From Symsagittifera roscoffensis (lineage: Eukaryota; Xenacoelomorpha; Acoela; Convolutidae): DNA of 30,370 bases. A program made the translations under genes and the position numbers. Under the pieces are notes generated by a model that made no database searches, was not told the DNA's origin, and saw only the letters and a list, made by a program, of their open reading frames with translations. This document shows, piece by piece, positions 9,110-20,510 of the stretch (its first letter is position 1; the number at the start of each line of letters is the position of its first letter). The stretch lies in NCBI RefSeq assembly GCF_963678635.1, contig NW_026971430.1:1-30370 (forward strand), in the 5' to 3' direction.

Positions 9110-11555
9110 GACTTCAGGGACATGTAAATTTAATTTGGAAAAAGTAATTGGGAAGCGGGAAAGTAAAGCTGTATTTATTGATCAGAAACTTTGGGAGGAG
9201 ACTGAAATAATATTCAATAAAAATGTAGGTTGTCTGTGCCGCTATTTGCTGATGAAATCAGGGTTTTAAGTTCAGCAATATCAATAATTCTGTGCTGATC
9301 AAAATAAACTACTTGTTTTTGAACTTTTTTGTTTTCGTCAAATTGAAGTTTTACGAAAGTTAACTGAAGAAATTTCAACAACTATAAATAAATCTGATTA
9401 ACAGGATGATACTGATTGGAATACTAACAGGTTGAAAGCTATTAAGATGAAGTGTTGTATATCATTTCCGAAGGGATAAATATTCAACGATAATTGAAGA
9501 TAGCCCTAAATAGGGTATATAGTTTTATTGACTTTATTACGCTGGTAATTTCATCACGTAGCCAGAATTGCTGAAAATAGGGTTGGGGCGGTTCTTTTTT
9601 GCTAATCCGGGATAAAAATCTAAGCTGGTATTTCACGTGCAGGGTAATACTCGAATTTTCTCAGCATATAGAAATTTAATATCAGTTTTAGTTCGGGAAA
9701 CAATTAAATTTTGTGCATTCTGGCACCAGAAATATCAGAGATTTTTTTATATAAAAATGATAGAAATGTCAAGAAAAAGCTACAATGTTTCTACAATTTT
9801 TTATTGTTTTCAGTCACTGTGCTTAAAAACAATTGAGGGATATATTCTATTTTGGTTTCCTGTCAACAAGTGAATCGCTTTTCTGAAATCTGTTTCCATT
9901 TTTCCCAAATCATCACCTTATGGATGAATTTTGATAGGCTGTACAAAGGTAAAAAAAATACTAGATAAAAATTTAGTAGAAGAAATTCTTTTTCAAATGC
10001 AAACGTATCAAGTATGTTCCTTCAAGGCTGCAAAATAAGAAGACCTGTTTAATAAGCAAATTCTATTTTCGGTCTTTTCAATTTTATCGTCCAAAAGTTC
10101 ATCAATTAAATAGAAGTAACAGTAATAATAACGCAACTTTGAGATTTCTGTCCAGATCGAGCGACAACTTGACCAAATTTTAACAGAAAACACGATAAAT
10201 TTTAAATTAAAATGTGAATTAATCAAAGTGAAACTTTTGTTCGACGCGATCCGACACAATCCGACGATGGTAGGAGCGAGTGGTAACACTTATTTAAAAT
10301 GTAACTCAAGCGTGGTGTTTAATTATTTTTGACAAGCTTTCGTTCAATCACTTCTCAGCAAAGCCTCGATTGGTTTTCAGAAGACGTTTATGTAAATTTT
10401 CCTTGTAATAGTAATTAAATTAGGTAAAAAATTTAAGGGATAATTGAAAACCAAAATGTGAGTTAAGCTTAATATCAAAAGGTCAGAAATTGTCCATCGG
10501 AAGCCAAGAATTGAAGGAATTGACAGAGTAAAAATAGCCCATTTGAAATACAGGGTTTTAAATTTAAAAAAAAAAGGTACGACAGTTCGTAAGTTTCCCT
10601 TCAAGTAAGAATTCCCCCTTTAACTTCTGGAATGTGCCAAAACTGGAAGTCGTTCTCTAAACATTAATGAGATTAAATGACGGAACAAGATTTGGCATTT
10701 AACCGGCAATCAATATGCGCATTTTAAATTCCAAATCGACTATATACTTCCAGTTTGACTCAAGATGGGTTAGATAGGTGATTTAGAAATGAATTTTAAA
10801 TTGAACTCAGGGTCGGAGGTATCTAGCTGGTACTGTTTCAACATCCGAGCTATGCAATGTCCAAAAGCTAGAAAAATAGAATAAAAACTAATACCAAAAA
10901 TAAACATTCATTCGAATTTTGGTTTAGAACCAGGGGCATCGACTTTTTGCATTTTTTCCTAATTTCTCAAAATTTCACCTTGAAACTTTTTTCCTGTAAT
11001 TTCGGCCAATAGCGCTATCGGATTTTCGTACCCTGGGATATTTGTTAGCAATGTGTACCTCTTAGGGGATTGAAAGGACGAAATTGTCATTAATTATTCC
11101 TTCCGAGTTAGTCCAAATATAAGCTTCGACAGGTACAAGATACTTAAGCTAGATAAAGACTGACTGCGGGAATTTAAGCTGCAAAAAGTCAACGCCGGTT
11201 GTCAATTAGCTCTATGAATAAGCTTCAAAAACCTTTTGAGGCTCATTGAAGGCCAGCACAAAACACTGACTTATTTCAACCGAAACGTTTCCAAGCGTTA
11301 ACTTAGTTTCTGTTAATAATTATAAGTCAACTTTTCCTCATTTTGGGCAATCAACTAGGTTCCGAGATGAAAGATCATTATTTTAGGCCTTTTCTGCAGT
11401 GTTTTGACGAGTCAAATTAAACTATATAATATTTGGGAGTTTCGTTTAGTTATGTTTCTTAAATAACTCAGATTTTAATATAAGGGAGATAATGTCAGAT
11501 TTCACCCTGTTTATTCTGATAGACCCGTACGCTATTCGATTTTTTGCCTCCCACC
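9110..11555. other. No further gene recognised; upstream region of the receptor exon
   Basis: On the minus strand this lies upstream of the receptor start codon and should hold its 5' untranslated region and promoter. I see no clear TATA box or initiator close to it. Minus-strand open frames at about 10008-10289 and 10377-10604 have low-complexity, AT-driven translations and no family resemblance. A weak G/T-rich patch at 9584-9605 (ttggggcggttctttttt) may be a scrap of the Helentron-like 5' end. Confidence 0.45.
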
Positions 11556-11880
11556 CGGGGGCGGATCTAGGAATCTAATAATTTCACGAGGTTGGGGGTT
11601 CGGATTTTCCAAAAAAAATTGTTTTTTTTATATGATATATTTTTTATAAGAAACAGGCCAAAAAGCGCTTAGGCACAAGGCACTTTTTGGAAAAATTTGA
11701 TCCAAAAAATCGAATTTTTTGGCGCGCGCCTCCGCTCAAAATTAGTATAGTTTGTTGCCAAACTTTAGATTAGGTCAACCGAAATTGATGTCTTAAATAG
11801 TACCGAAGGGGGGACCCATTGGGTATTTAGGGGTCGAATCTCTGTATGGCACGTCAGCTCCCACCCTAAATCCGCTACTG
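11556..11880 (+). mobile_element. Old hAT-type MITE, related to the one at 27006
   Basis: About 325 bp with ends cgggggcggatctagg and, inverted on the right, cctaaatccgctactg. Internal landmarks are shared with the well-preserved copy at 27006: caaggcactttttgg, ttggcgcgcgcctcc, ctcaaaattagtatag, and aaggggggaccca. The outer 8 bp on each side (ctcccacc and ctcatcct) no longer match, which fits an old insertion. It has no coding capacity. It lies directly beside an inverted Helentron-like copy. Confidence 0.7.
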
Positions 11881-11902
11881 CTCATCCTAGATCACTGTTT
11901 TT

Positions 11903-12350
11903 AAACAAGGCTGCTCGTATTAGGCTGAGTACCTGAACGTTTTAATTGTCTTTTAAAGTCAATGAGTAGTGTTTAATTTAAAAAAAAACATGTTTCAATT
12001 TTTTTTTGCTATCGTTTTGTTGCAAATCAGCCCCACACACTACTTAAAATACTGAATGCTTTATGATTTATATACCATTCAATATCCTTTCGATTGATTA
12101 GAAAACCTAGTATGCCTCTTTCAAATTGGAATGATCTCTGAACCGCATTAAATAGCCGCTCACGCTTTCAACGCACTATGAATGCCGTGCATTAACAATC
12201 CGAATCAGCCAATTTGCCAAATTTCAAACACTTGTAGTAATGCAAAAATTGACCACAGGTTAGTATATTTTCAGTTGGTCGAAACTGTTCTGGAAAAATC
12301 ACCTTGAACGCAAATATTTCGCCACTTTCAACGAAAGTTGGAACAACACG
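11903..12350 (-). mobile_element. Helentron-like repeat, inverted degenerate copy
   Basis: Read on the minus strand, this is the 530-bp family. The 5' end is at 12349 (ttgttccaactttcgttgaa, then gtggcgaaatatttg). The core lies around 12120-12230 (inverted gcattaaatagccgctcacg). The 3' end is at 11903-11920 (tacgagcagccttg). The hairpin (11921-11935) is eroded. Both ends are recognisable, so it is a full-length but aged copy in the opposite orientation to the others. Confidence 0.6.
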
Positions 12351-12400
12351 CAAGATCAATCAGTTTTCTTTAAATCGCACCTTGATTCAATGTTCCTCCC

Positions 12401-12431
12401 ACCTCTCGAGAAAATCTTATATCCGCCCCTG
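12401..12431 (-). mobile_element. Isolated terminal fragment of the hAT MITE family
   Basis: On the minus strand it begins caggggcggatataagattt and continues tctcgaga, matching the first 30 bases of the MITE at 27006 with only a few changes. The homology stops there and no partner end was found. It is a truncated copy about 50 bp from the 5' end of the inverted Helentron-like copy. Confidence 0.55.
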
Positions 12432-15427
12432 CCCCGACCTGCAATGGCTTAAACCGTACACTGATTGCCGTGCAAATTGTGAAATAAGTGGAAAAACTGT
12501 GCTTACACATGTTTTTTTTGGGATCTTCTTATTTATCCCTTTCCTAAAGGGGAGAGATTCGTTATTAGGTACAAAATTCACATATCCGTAACCGTTAAAT
12601 TATTTTTTTATCATAGGGATGACAATTCGTTACTAGGTACCAAGAGGTAGAAGAATTGTTAAAGAGATCCGTTTTTGTGTAAAATGATTTGAACTTTGAT
12701 AACTAGCAGTAGAGGGGGGGGGGGGTATGTAATTCCTTACAAGATTTGGTTTGAGATAACGCCAACCAATTTTGACAACATTTGAAGTTTGTCTTTCGTT
12801 TTTTATGCTAGTCGATACAATTTTGATGCCGCGCGTTATTCAAAAAATCAAAATAACGAAATTGTACTCCATTAGTTTTTCAAAATAAAAGTTATATATC
12901 TGTTCAATTTTTAAATAATCTCATAATACTTGTCAAATACAAAACAAGAACAGACACTCATTCTCGCTGTCCAAAATTGAGAACAGTGCCACCTTTTATG
13001 AGCCTAAAGATTTTTATGAGCCACTTTTTATGAGCCTTTTATGCTTAAAAAGAACGGTGGGTTGCAGCCCTGAATAAATCACCTGCTTCAAAATATGTCT
13101 GAATTAAATCAATACAGGTATTTTTTCAAAATGGCTTGTAACAGGTGGTCTGATTGCTTTGACTACTAATAAGTTTGGCTGAATTGAATGAAAAAAATTG
13201 CGGAAAAAAATTGAAAATTTGATATTTTGTTACAAAGACAAAATTATGTTGATAAGTTTTGCGTCTGTTAACGGATTAAATGGTCAAATTTAAGCGGGCT
13301 TCAAATGAATTGGAATCCTTCTGAGAAATTTGAAACACCTGCATACAAAAATTTTTACCTGTGGTAATTTAAAATGGAAATTTTGCTAGCATTAATGGTC
13401 CCAAGCTGGTCAAATTGGTAATTTTCAACTCAAATTAATCGCAAAAAATTTATCAAACGAGACAATTTTTAAATTTTGAACTCAAAAAATCAAATCAAAC
13501 CAAATATATCCGAACTTTATTGCGAAAAGCAGCAATTAATAAAAAGAAAATTTCGCATTTAATTGAAACTCCTCATATAAAAAACTCGACACTAACCTTG
13601 GCTATTCTAAAACAAATAAGCAAAAAGTTCCGAATAAATTTAAACCCCATTGTGCGATGAACTTCTTTTTTAATTAAAGAATATAAAGTCTTTAGGTGGT
13701 ATAAAGCTACATGAAAACATGTTATTCACAGGATCTCAACTAATTTAATTTGGACAAAAAATCGCATATATAATGCGAGGCAGATTTTTAAAACAAATTT
13801 TGGATCAATTAGTTTACCCAAATTATTATTGAAAGTACTCAAAGCCGCTTTAACTTGCAGCCTGGTCTAAGTATTGGTATGATGTTGGCAAATCCGTTTC
13901 CTCAATTGCCCTAAACTTCAATAAAATATCTGAGGTGAAAACTTTACCGTGCACAATCACTCCTCAATTTTCATCAAACACCGGAAATTTTTTTTCTTTT
14001 TTTTTAATCAGTCAATTAAATGTTCGAACAGATTGAAACATTGTTTGTGGCGTGATTTTTGTAAGCCGTACCACAATTCTGTTGAATTTTACAAAATTGA
14101 TAGAAAAATGCACGTATCAAGGCACATCCTGCACAAATTCTGATTGATTTTCAATACATCCAAAGTAGTTTTTTGGGGAAAATCTTACAAACTTAAGTAC
14201 TTATTTTAGAAACTTTTTAAGACTTTAGCTTCATAAATTTTACCCACAAACCACGTTAAAATTCAACCGCATTTGATTTTAGGCTAAAATAATTCATAAT
14301 AGTGGAATATTACTTTTTTTTTTATATAATTTTATTTACCAAAATTAGGTATTTAAAAGACCTATAATAGATTATAATCGTGATGTTTTCCAAGAGAACA
14401 TTATTTCTTATGTTCCTTCATAATTGATTATAGTTCAAAGAAAAACGTTCTTTAAATCAATTATAACTGATGATAATCGATTATAATTTCTTAGTTTGAC
14501 AAACTGTTATTATAGGTGAAAATAACTCTTCCAAATAAATCATGAAACCAAAACAATGCCCAGATATTTTGATGTTTAGAAAAACTGAAAATGTGCTCAT
14601 GAAACATTTCTAAAAGAAAAAAAACCAAGAAATCATTAAGTTTGAATTCATTAGAAAACTGCTAAAACGATTCTCCCATTTTCACATCAGCCAACGTCTA
14701 AAAAACATAAAATATAAGCAAGTCAGATGCAAAATCGAAGAGATAAAATGAGCATTCAGACGGAATTATCATCAATTATTATTGATTAAAATGGATTTTT
14801 TGTGATTAAACAACTTTTTAGAAAATGAGACAAACGTTATCAATTGTAATTGATTGAAAAAGAACCGAAAAACGAATAATCGTAATCGAAAAAATTTTTT
14901 ATAATTGATTATAGTTTGTTGTCAAAGAGATAGATTATAATCGAATGTTAATTGATTATAATGGATTTTTTAAAAGTTTAGTAAGACTGGTACTAAAATA
15001 ATTAAATAATTGATTTAAAACGCTTGAAGTTGGATGCGGAAAATGATATAAATATCGTTCATTTGCGTTACTAAAACCAAAAAATTTTCCGCAATTCAAT
15101 TTCGAATGAATAATTTCTCAGCCAAATTATTTTTTTACTTGCTACACACGCTAATTAAAGAAAAGGAGGCAATAATTATCTTAAAGAATCCGAAAAGCAA
15201 TTTTTGTTTCCATTAGCTTTAGAGAGTTGCAGGTGAAAATATGTTTTTTTTTTTTCAATTTTGAACCTAGGGCATAAAAACTATTGGTTTAAAAGACAAA
15301 AACTTTTTTTTTGCAAAGCTACCTACAGCAAGACTATTTCGTCATCTTTATTTAAAAAAATTGAACCGCAACCTTCTACCCCATATGCCATATGTAACTA
15401 ACAAAACTAATGACATATTAATTGAAC
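12432..15427. other. No gene recognised; simple repeats and a G12 run
   Basis: AT-rich DNA. There is a 12-G run at 12714-12725. Three spaced copies of ttttatgagcc lie between about 12993 and 13040. From about 14360 many gattataat / attgattata motifs appear, continuing to about 17410. An open frame at 12304-12591 overlaps the MITE end and has no family resemblance. A partial copy of the downstream tandem unit occupies 14760-15095 and is listed separately. Confidence 0.45.
14760..15095 (+). repeat. Partial upstream copy of the tandem unit at 16116
   Basis: Shares its second half with unit A at 16425-16715: ttataattgattatagtttg, then tagattataatcga, gattataatggattttt, agtaagactggtactaaaa, ttggatgcggaaaatgata and catttgcgttactaaaacca. 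It ends near ttttccgc at 15095, after which the two regions diverge. About 1 kb separates it from unit A. Confidence 0.75.
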
Positions 15428-15475
15428 CTTTCAGCCTGCCCAATTCAATTTAGGTGAATTGAGGCAGGCTGAAAG
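15428..15475 (+). repeat. 48-nt near-perfect hairpin
   Basis: Left arm ctttcagcctgcccaattca (15428-15447), 7-nt loop atttagg, right arm tgaattgaggcaggctgaaa followed by g (15455-15475). Only one unpaired base breaks a 20-bp stem. It is too short and too uniform for a typical animal microRNA precursor. It may be the remains of a small inverted-repeat element. Confidence 0.7.
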
Positions 15476-15901
15476 CCTTCCCGATGGGTGTCCCAAAATA
15501 GCTAATTTGTTAATTTTATAGCACCATAACTTCGCAAAAACTTTCTAGAGTAAAATACTTGGCTGCATAAAATTGTACCAAAAAGAACTTCAAATGAAAA
15601 AGTAAAAGAGAAGCAAACTGAAGAAAAACAAACAAGCGTAATTATACCACAGATAACATGGAATCTTTCAAGTACCATCTAAAATGTCTGAGGGGTTTAA
15701 CCGTACTATCCCCCCCCCCCAAAGCGAGAAGCGAGTTAAGTGGTAGAAAATACGAAATTTTTGAAAAATAGCTTCGAGGAAAATATTATATCAACGTACA
15801 TAACATATTTAGAAATCGAAGCATAATTCAGACGTCAATTTAACTGATCTTAAGGCCTATTAAAATAAAATGGATGAAAAATTTCAAATTTTTTTTTGTA
15901 C
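15476..15901. other. No gene recognised; C11 run
   Basis: AT-rich non-coding sequence with a run of 11 C at 15710-15720. Confidence 0.45.
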
Positions 15902-16102
15902 CATTACGAGGCCAAACTGTGCATTTTGTGCATTGTAAGCGGATTCCGCATTAAGGATGCTCTTTTTGTTCTTCTTTTGTTCTTTACTTTCCTTTGATCG
16001 TTCCGACAAAACTTTAACATTTTAAAGACTTGTCTCTGGAATCCAGGAACATACAGACACAAAATTGTGCGCCTATCCAGTGCACAGTTTGGCCTCGTAA
16101 TG
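15902..16102. mobile_element. 201-bp element with perfect 22-bp terminal inverted repeats
   Basis: The left end cattacgaggccaaactgtg, then ca (15902-15923), is the exact reverse complement of the right end at 16081-16102. The 157-bp interior is not itself inverted. There is no convincing target-site duplication in the flanks. The structure fits a MITE of unknown superfamily or a fold-back hairpin. A minus-strand open frame through it exists only because stop codons happen to be absent. Confidence 0.6.
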
Positions 16103-16115
16103 ACGCGTTTGAAAT

Positions 16116-16725
16116 GCATATTTCAAACACTGCACGTGAGGACATGCTTAGTGAGGATATTCTAGGGTAGGTTTCCTAAATAGAGAGATTTTTCGGTTGA
16201 TCCATCTGAAGAACCTTCCCTTATCAAAGAAAAATGAAAAGAAAGAATGGACTTGTGTGGTCTGTAGTTTTATCAATACAATCGATTCCCAAGTTGCATT
16301 CAGACAACAAATTGGATAAAAAATCGATTATAATCCATTGTTTGCATCAAATTTAAAATTAATTATAACCCATTTAAAATAAATTTAAATGGATCGTCCC
16401 CAGTTTTTTTTTGTTTTTCGGATGAATTTCTTAACGAAGATTTTGAGACAAAAATTATCGATTCTAATTGATTATAAAACTACCGAAAAATTGATGAATT
16501 AATAATCGATTGTAATCGAATAAAATTTTTATAATTGATTATAGTTTGTTGTCAGAGAGATAGATTATAATCGACTAATAAGTGATTATAATGGATTTTT
16601 TTTTAAATTTTAGTAAGACTGGTACTAAAAACATAAAAAAATTGATTATTAACGCTTGCCATTGGATGCGGAAAATGATACAAATATCGTCCATTTGCGT
16701 TACTAAAACCAAAAATTTTTTGAAC
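16116..16725 (+). repeat. Tandem unit A (about 610 bp)
   Basis: Starts gcatatttcaaacactgcac and contains cgtgaggacatgctt, gaggatattcta, ggtaggtttc, then several gattataat motifs, agtaagactggtactaaaa, ttggatgcggaaaatgata and catttgcgttactaaaacca. It is the longest of three consecutive units. Its left edge abuts the 201-bp inverted-repeat element. Confidence 0.75.
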
Positions 16726-17126
16726 TGTATTTTTCAAACAATGCACGTGAGGACATGCTTGTTGAGGATATTCTACGGTAGGTTTCTTAGATGGAGAGAT
16801 TGCTCGGCTGATCCGCCTGAAGAATCTTCCTTTATCTGAGAAACATGAGAAATAATGGATTTTTTTGGTCTCTAATAATAATACAATATAATCGATTTCC
16901 AAGTTGCGCTCAGACAACAAAATGGAAAAAAATATTGATTATAAACCATTGTTTGCAATAAAAATTAATTATAAACCATTTAAAACAAAATTTAAATGGA
17001 TTTTCATCAGTTTGTTTTTGTTTTGCGGATGGATTTTTTGTGCTTACATTAACGCTTGACATTGGATGCGGAAAATGATAAAAGTATCGTTCATTTGCGT
17101 TATTAAAACCAAAAATTTTTTTGATT
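16726..17126 (+). repeat. Tandem unit B (about 401 bp, internally deleted)
   Basis: Repeats the beginning and end of unit A but lacks roughly 210 bp of the middle, including the agtaagactggtac stretch. It starts gtatttttcaaacaatgcac and ends cgttattaaaaccaaaaatt. The gcacgtgag landmark is 611 bp after that of unit A and 401 bp before that of unit C. Confidence 0.75.
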
Positions 17127-17450
17127 TGCATATTTCAAACAATGCACGTGAGGGCATGCTTGGTGAGGATATTCTACGGTAGGTTTCTTAGATGAAGAGA
17201 TTCTTCGGTCGATCCGTCTGAAGTACCTTCCCTTGTCTAAGAAACTTGAGAAAAAATGGAATTTGTGGTCTGTAATAATTTCAATATAATCTATTTCCAA
17301 GTTGCGCTCAGACAATAAAATGGAAAAAAATCATTTATAATCCCTTGTTTGCATCAAATGAAATTAATTATAATCCCTTGAAATTAATTATAATCCATTT
17401 AAATTTGATTTTAAGTGGAATTTTCACCAGTTTGTTTTTGTTTTGCGTCG
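17127..17450 (+). repeat. Tandem unit C (partial)
   Basis: Starts tgcatatttcaaacaatgca and follows unit B through the ttataatccc motifs to about tgtttttgttttgcg at 17431-17446, then diverges. The final part seen in A and B (ttggatgcggaaaatg) is missing. The minus-strand open frames across units A-C are repeated versions of one translation and are not protein genes. Confidence 0.7.
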
Positions 17451-20150
17451 TGAAAAATTGATAATAATTGATTTGCATTGGTTTGTAATGCTCTATTAAA
17501 CAGTAACACTATAGTTCATTTTTAATTGAATATAAATATCTATTTTTCACGTTTAAAGACACTGACAAAACAAAACTAAAATTTAAACGAAATTTACCCA
17601 TGAAACTACAGTGCCGGTAGCAATTTTGTTAAAGAAAAATTAACATAAATTTCAAGTAGAATCATAAAGGAAAATCTTGTTTCAAACTGTCATGTATTCT
17701 TACAGAAAACGGATGCAGGTAAATATTACAAAAAAAAACAGTTGTGTGTGGTATTGCAAAAAAAAAAAAATTTTTGTAAATGTCTACTCTAGAAGAAAGA
17801 AGTTAAAAATAGACGCAATTTATTTACAATTTCAATTGGAGTTAGAAAAATAGACGACAAGCAAAAAAGTCTTTTTTACCATTATTTAAAAAAAAGAAAT
17901 TGTTTCAAAACGAAATTACTTCAAATTATTAATGAGCTGTAAAATTTTAAACTGAAATCATAAAAAACACTTTTGAAAATAAAATTTAATAAACAGCTAA
18001 GAAAAATAGTAGCCTGATTTGCAATTAGAAAAACTCAAAGCAAAATTAATAATAGGTGTAATAATCACACCCAACAATAGTTCAATTTTGTGTAAATTTT
18101 CATAGCTGCATTTTTGCAAATCGTCTTATTTCTGTTCTACTAACCTTCTCCAATTTTTTGGTCGTCTAATTTCCTAAACCCCTTTTCTAACGTGAGTATG
18201 CCTTAAATTAAAAGTTTGCATAATCTTGTAATTGGAATGCGGTCTGCGTATTGATAGTCATTGATAGTCTTTAAGTAGACAGCTACTATATAAATCGAGA
18301 CAATCAAAATCGATACAATGAAGCGAATGTTCGAAATCAATAGTTAATAATTTTTTACTTTGCACGTTTGCTTCCATATATCGGATTTGATTGCTTAGTA
18401 TAGTTTTTGTCGGCTTACTGACGATTATGAAACCGCGATTTTCTTCCTACTGCTACGATACTCTTGTAGTCTATATTCTAGTCATTGGGTTGTTAAAAAA
18501 AACCCGATTTCCGTTTTTTAACGTCTTTAACTGTATAGGCCAATTGTAATTTAGCTTTTTTAGCTGTTAAGTCAAACAACTTTATAGTTTTTATTGGAGC
18601 ATTTTTGGCTGAGTGGTGTTTTGTTGTGTGTGTAGAAACAGCAGACCATAAAGCGGAACGCACCAATCCTCTGTGAGCCTATTTAGTTTTCTTTTTCAAA
18701 AAGTTAACAAAAAGCACACGGCGACAAGGATAGCCGATTGCTGTGCAAATAGCAGAGCATTTTGCCATATTATTCATAAAAAAATTGTGCTTTTTTCAAT
18801 TAAGTGTTGTTTTTGTGCTTGAAGTAATAAAAGGATAAGTTAAAAACCTAAAAACATTAAAGTTTGAAAATCAGAGAAACATAGGCAAATCGAGCAAAAA
18901 TTTTCTCCAAAAAAAATTTTTAGAAAAAAATCCAAACTAAATTCATTTTTTCTAGCAGTTTTTTGTTTTAAAAATGGCGTTAAAATTTCGATAAACAACT
19001 GTACTGAAAAAAATAAGCCTATAATAGGCCTAATCGCTTACTTTACTAACTCGAAATTAGGGAAAGTATTTATAACAAAAAAGCAAAACCACATAAAAAT
19101 AGCAATGCAGGCCAGCAATGAGAAAATGAAACAAAGCAACTAAGAAATCAAAACATATCGAGAAAATCCCAACAACAAAAGCTTCAAAAATTTGTCTGAA
19201 ATGATGTTCAATGTCAAAAAGCATGTCCACAAACACAATAAATGGCATATAAAAATTATTCAAACACAATGATTGAGCGGCAACCAAGTCGACAAAAGTT
19301 GGTGAGACTCCTAATGAGTGAAAATATTTTTGATTGAAATTTTGTTAAATTAATGAAATTCAAAAACTGTACATTCCCTCACCCGGAAACACAAGAGCAT
19401 AAAAATTTAATTTTTTTTACATCATCGCCACCGAAAATAAATCAATTACTCGATAAAATATGAGTCAAAACGATTAAGGTCAAACATAGCTTGTAAGCAA
19501 AAAAATAATTAAAAACTGAACAAACTTACAAGTTACAGTAACAAATCATGATTTTTCCAATTACAATACAAATTAGATACAATACAGCAAAAATCCGTAA
19601 GAAAACAATAGATTCTAGCCAGATTTGAAAAAAGAACTTTTACCACCTCAAGCAAAGCATTTACCACCTCAGACAAATTTCTCAAAAACCATGTATGCCG
19701 GAAAAACTGAGATAATTTGAAATTGATTTTAGCCAAGCAACATTATGATTTAACTATTTTGTAAAACTAGAAAACTCCATTCTGCGGCAACTATGCCGAC
19801 ATAACATAATCAGACAAACAATAGAACGAGAATTTCTTTGAAACAAAAAATCATGGCTTTTAAAAACTAGACCTGCCTGGGTTTGATCCCACGTGCCCTC
19901 CCAGGCGTATGTGCTACCTCTATGCCAGGTTTGCCGGAGAAGCCAGGAAAATTGATTTTATTATCTATATCAAGAATTCTGATATAACTTCTGAAAATAC
20001 TGTCAGTAGTAGCGGTAGACCGTTAGTTTAATATAAATTTTCAAGACGTTCTGCTTAACAACAAGTGAATGGAGTGCCCGTGAAAGAAATCTAGTGTGTC
20101 AAGTGATTTCGTTAAGCAAACTGTTAACCCGAAAAAGTCCATACACTGAT
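17451..20150. other. No gene recognised; a tRNA-like relic at 19868
   Basis: Very AT-rich sequence with long A and T runs. Minus-strand open frames near 19057-19287 and 19533-19736 have no recognisable domain. A TATA-like ctatataaatcg near 18286 has no gene that I can attach to it. Confidence 0.45.
19868..19932 (-). repeat. tRNA-like sequence (SINE head)
   Basis: On the minus strand, ctggcatagaggtagcac resembles a D-arm / A-box. Cgtgggatcaaacccaggc resembles a T-arm with a 4-bp TGGG/CCCA stem, though the loop has 6 bases where 7 is usual. The anticodon arm does not pair. Likely a tRNA-derived relic of Pro or Gly type. Confidence 0.35.
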
Positions 20151-20191
20151 TTGATAACGCTGGCTGATAACGCTGGCTTGATAACGCTGGG
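20151..20191 (+). repeat. Three tandem copies of a 13-14 bp unit
   Basis: ttgataacgctggc, tgataacgctggc and ttgataacgctggg follow one another directly. A pyrimidine-rich stretch with repeated cacctttac lies about 110 bp further on (20305-20340). Confidence 0.85.
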
Positions 20192-20344
20192 TGAATAAGG
20201 ACTGAAAGGATTTTAAAATGATAAATCAATTGACTTATTACAATTTCTGCACACTGCTTTGAGTAAATTTTTGATTTTCGAAAAAAAATGTATTGCCGTT
20301 TTTCCACCTTTACACCTTTACTTTTTCACCTTTACTTTTCAAAT

Positions 20345-20440
20345 TTTTGATACTGGTCACAGTGGAGAATCTAAAATTTCTCTCGAGAGGGGGTGGCTTG
20401 TTTTTTTTCTTCAAACAAATGGAATGTTTATTCGGCTTTT
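20345..20440 (+). mobile_element. Possible degenerate Helentron-like 5' end
   Basis: The order ttgatactggtcacagtgga, gagggggtggcttg, ttttttttcttcaaacaaat parallels the 5' part of the 530-bp family (tcgatacgaaagtgacgg, ctcggggtggg, ttttttcttcagacaaat). Only the first 100 bp match, and the copy is cut near the LTR element. Confidence 0.4.
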
Positions 20441-20510
20441 TCCGAACACTCCCAGAAAACTCCCAAAGACCCTATTTTGAAAATTAAAATTTGCCGCATA
20501 CAGAGTTTTT

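Noticed and set aside
10921-10960. Possible hAT MITE end at ccaggggcatcgac
   Set aside because: Only caggggc matches the terminus; no internal landmarks and no partner end follow.
12304-12591. 95-codon open frame on the plus strand
   Set aside because: Runs from the inverted Helentron-like copy through a MITE end into unrelated DNA; no domain and no gene context.
15428-15475. microRNA precursor
   Set aside because: A stem of about 20 bp is too short for the usual precursor, and the near-perfect pairing looks more like an inverted repeat.
16603-17315. Three similar minus-strand open frames containing CPHVHCLK
   Set aside because: They are repeated translations of the tandem DNA units, not members of a protein family; each breaks at different places.
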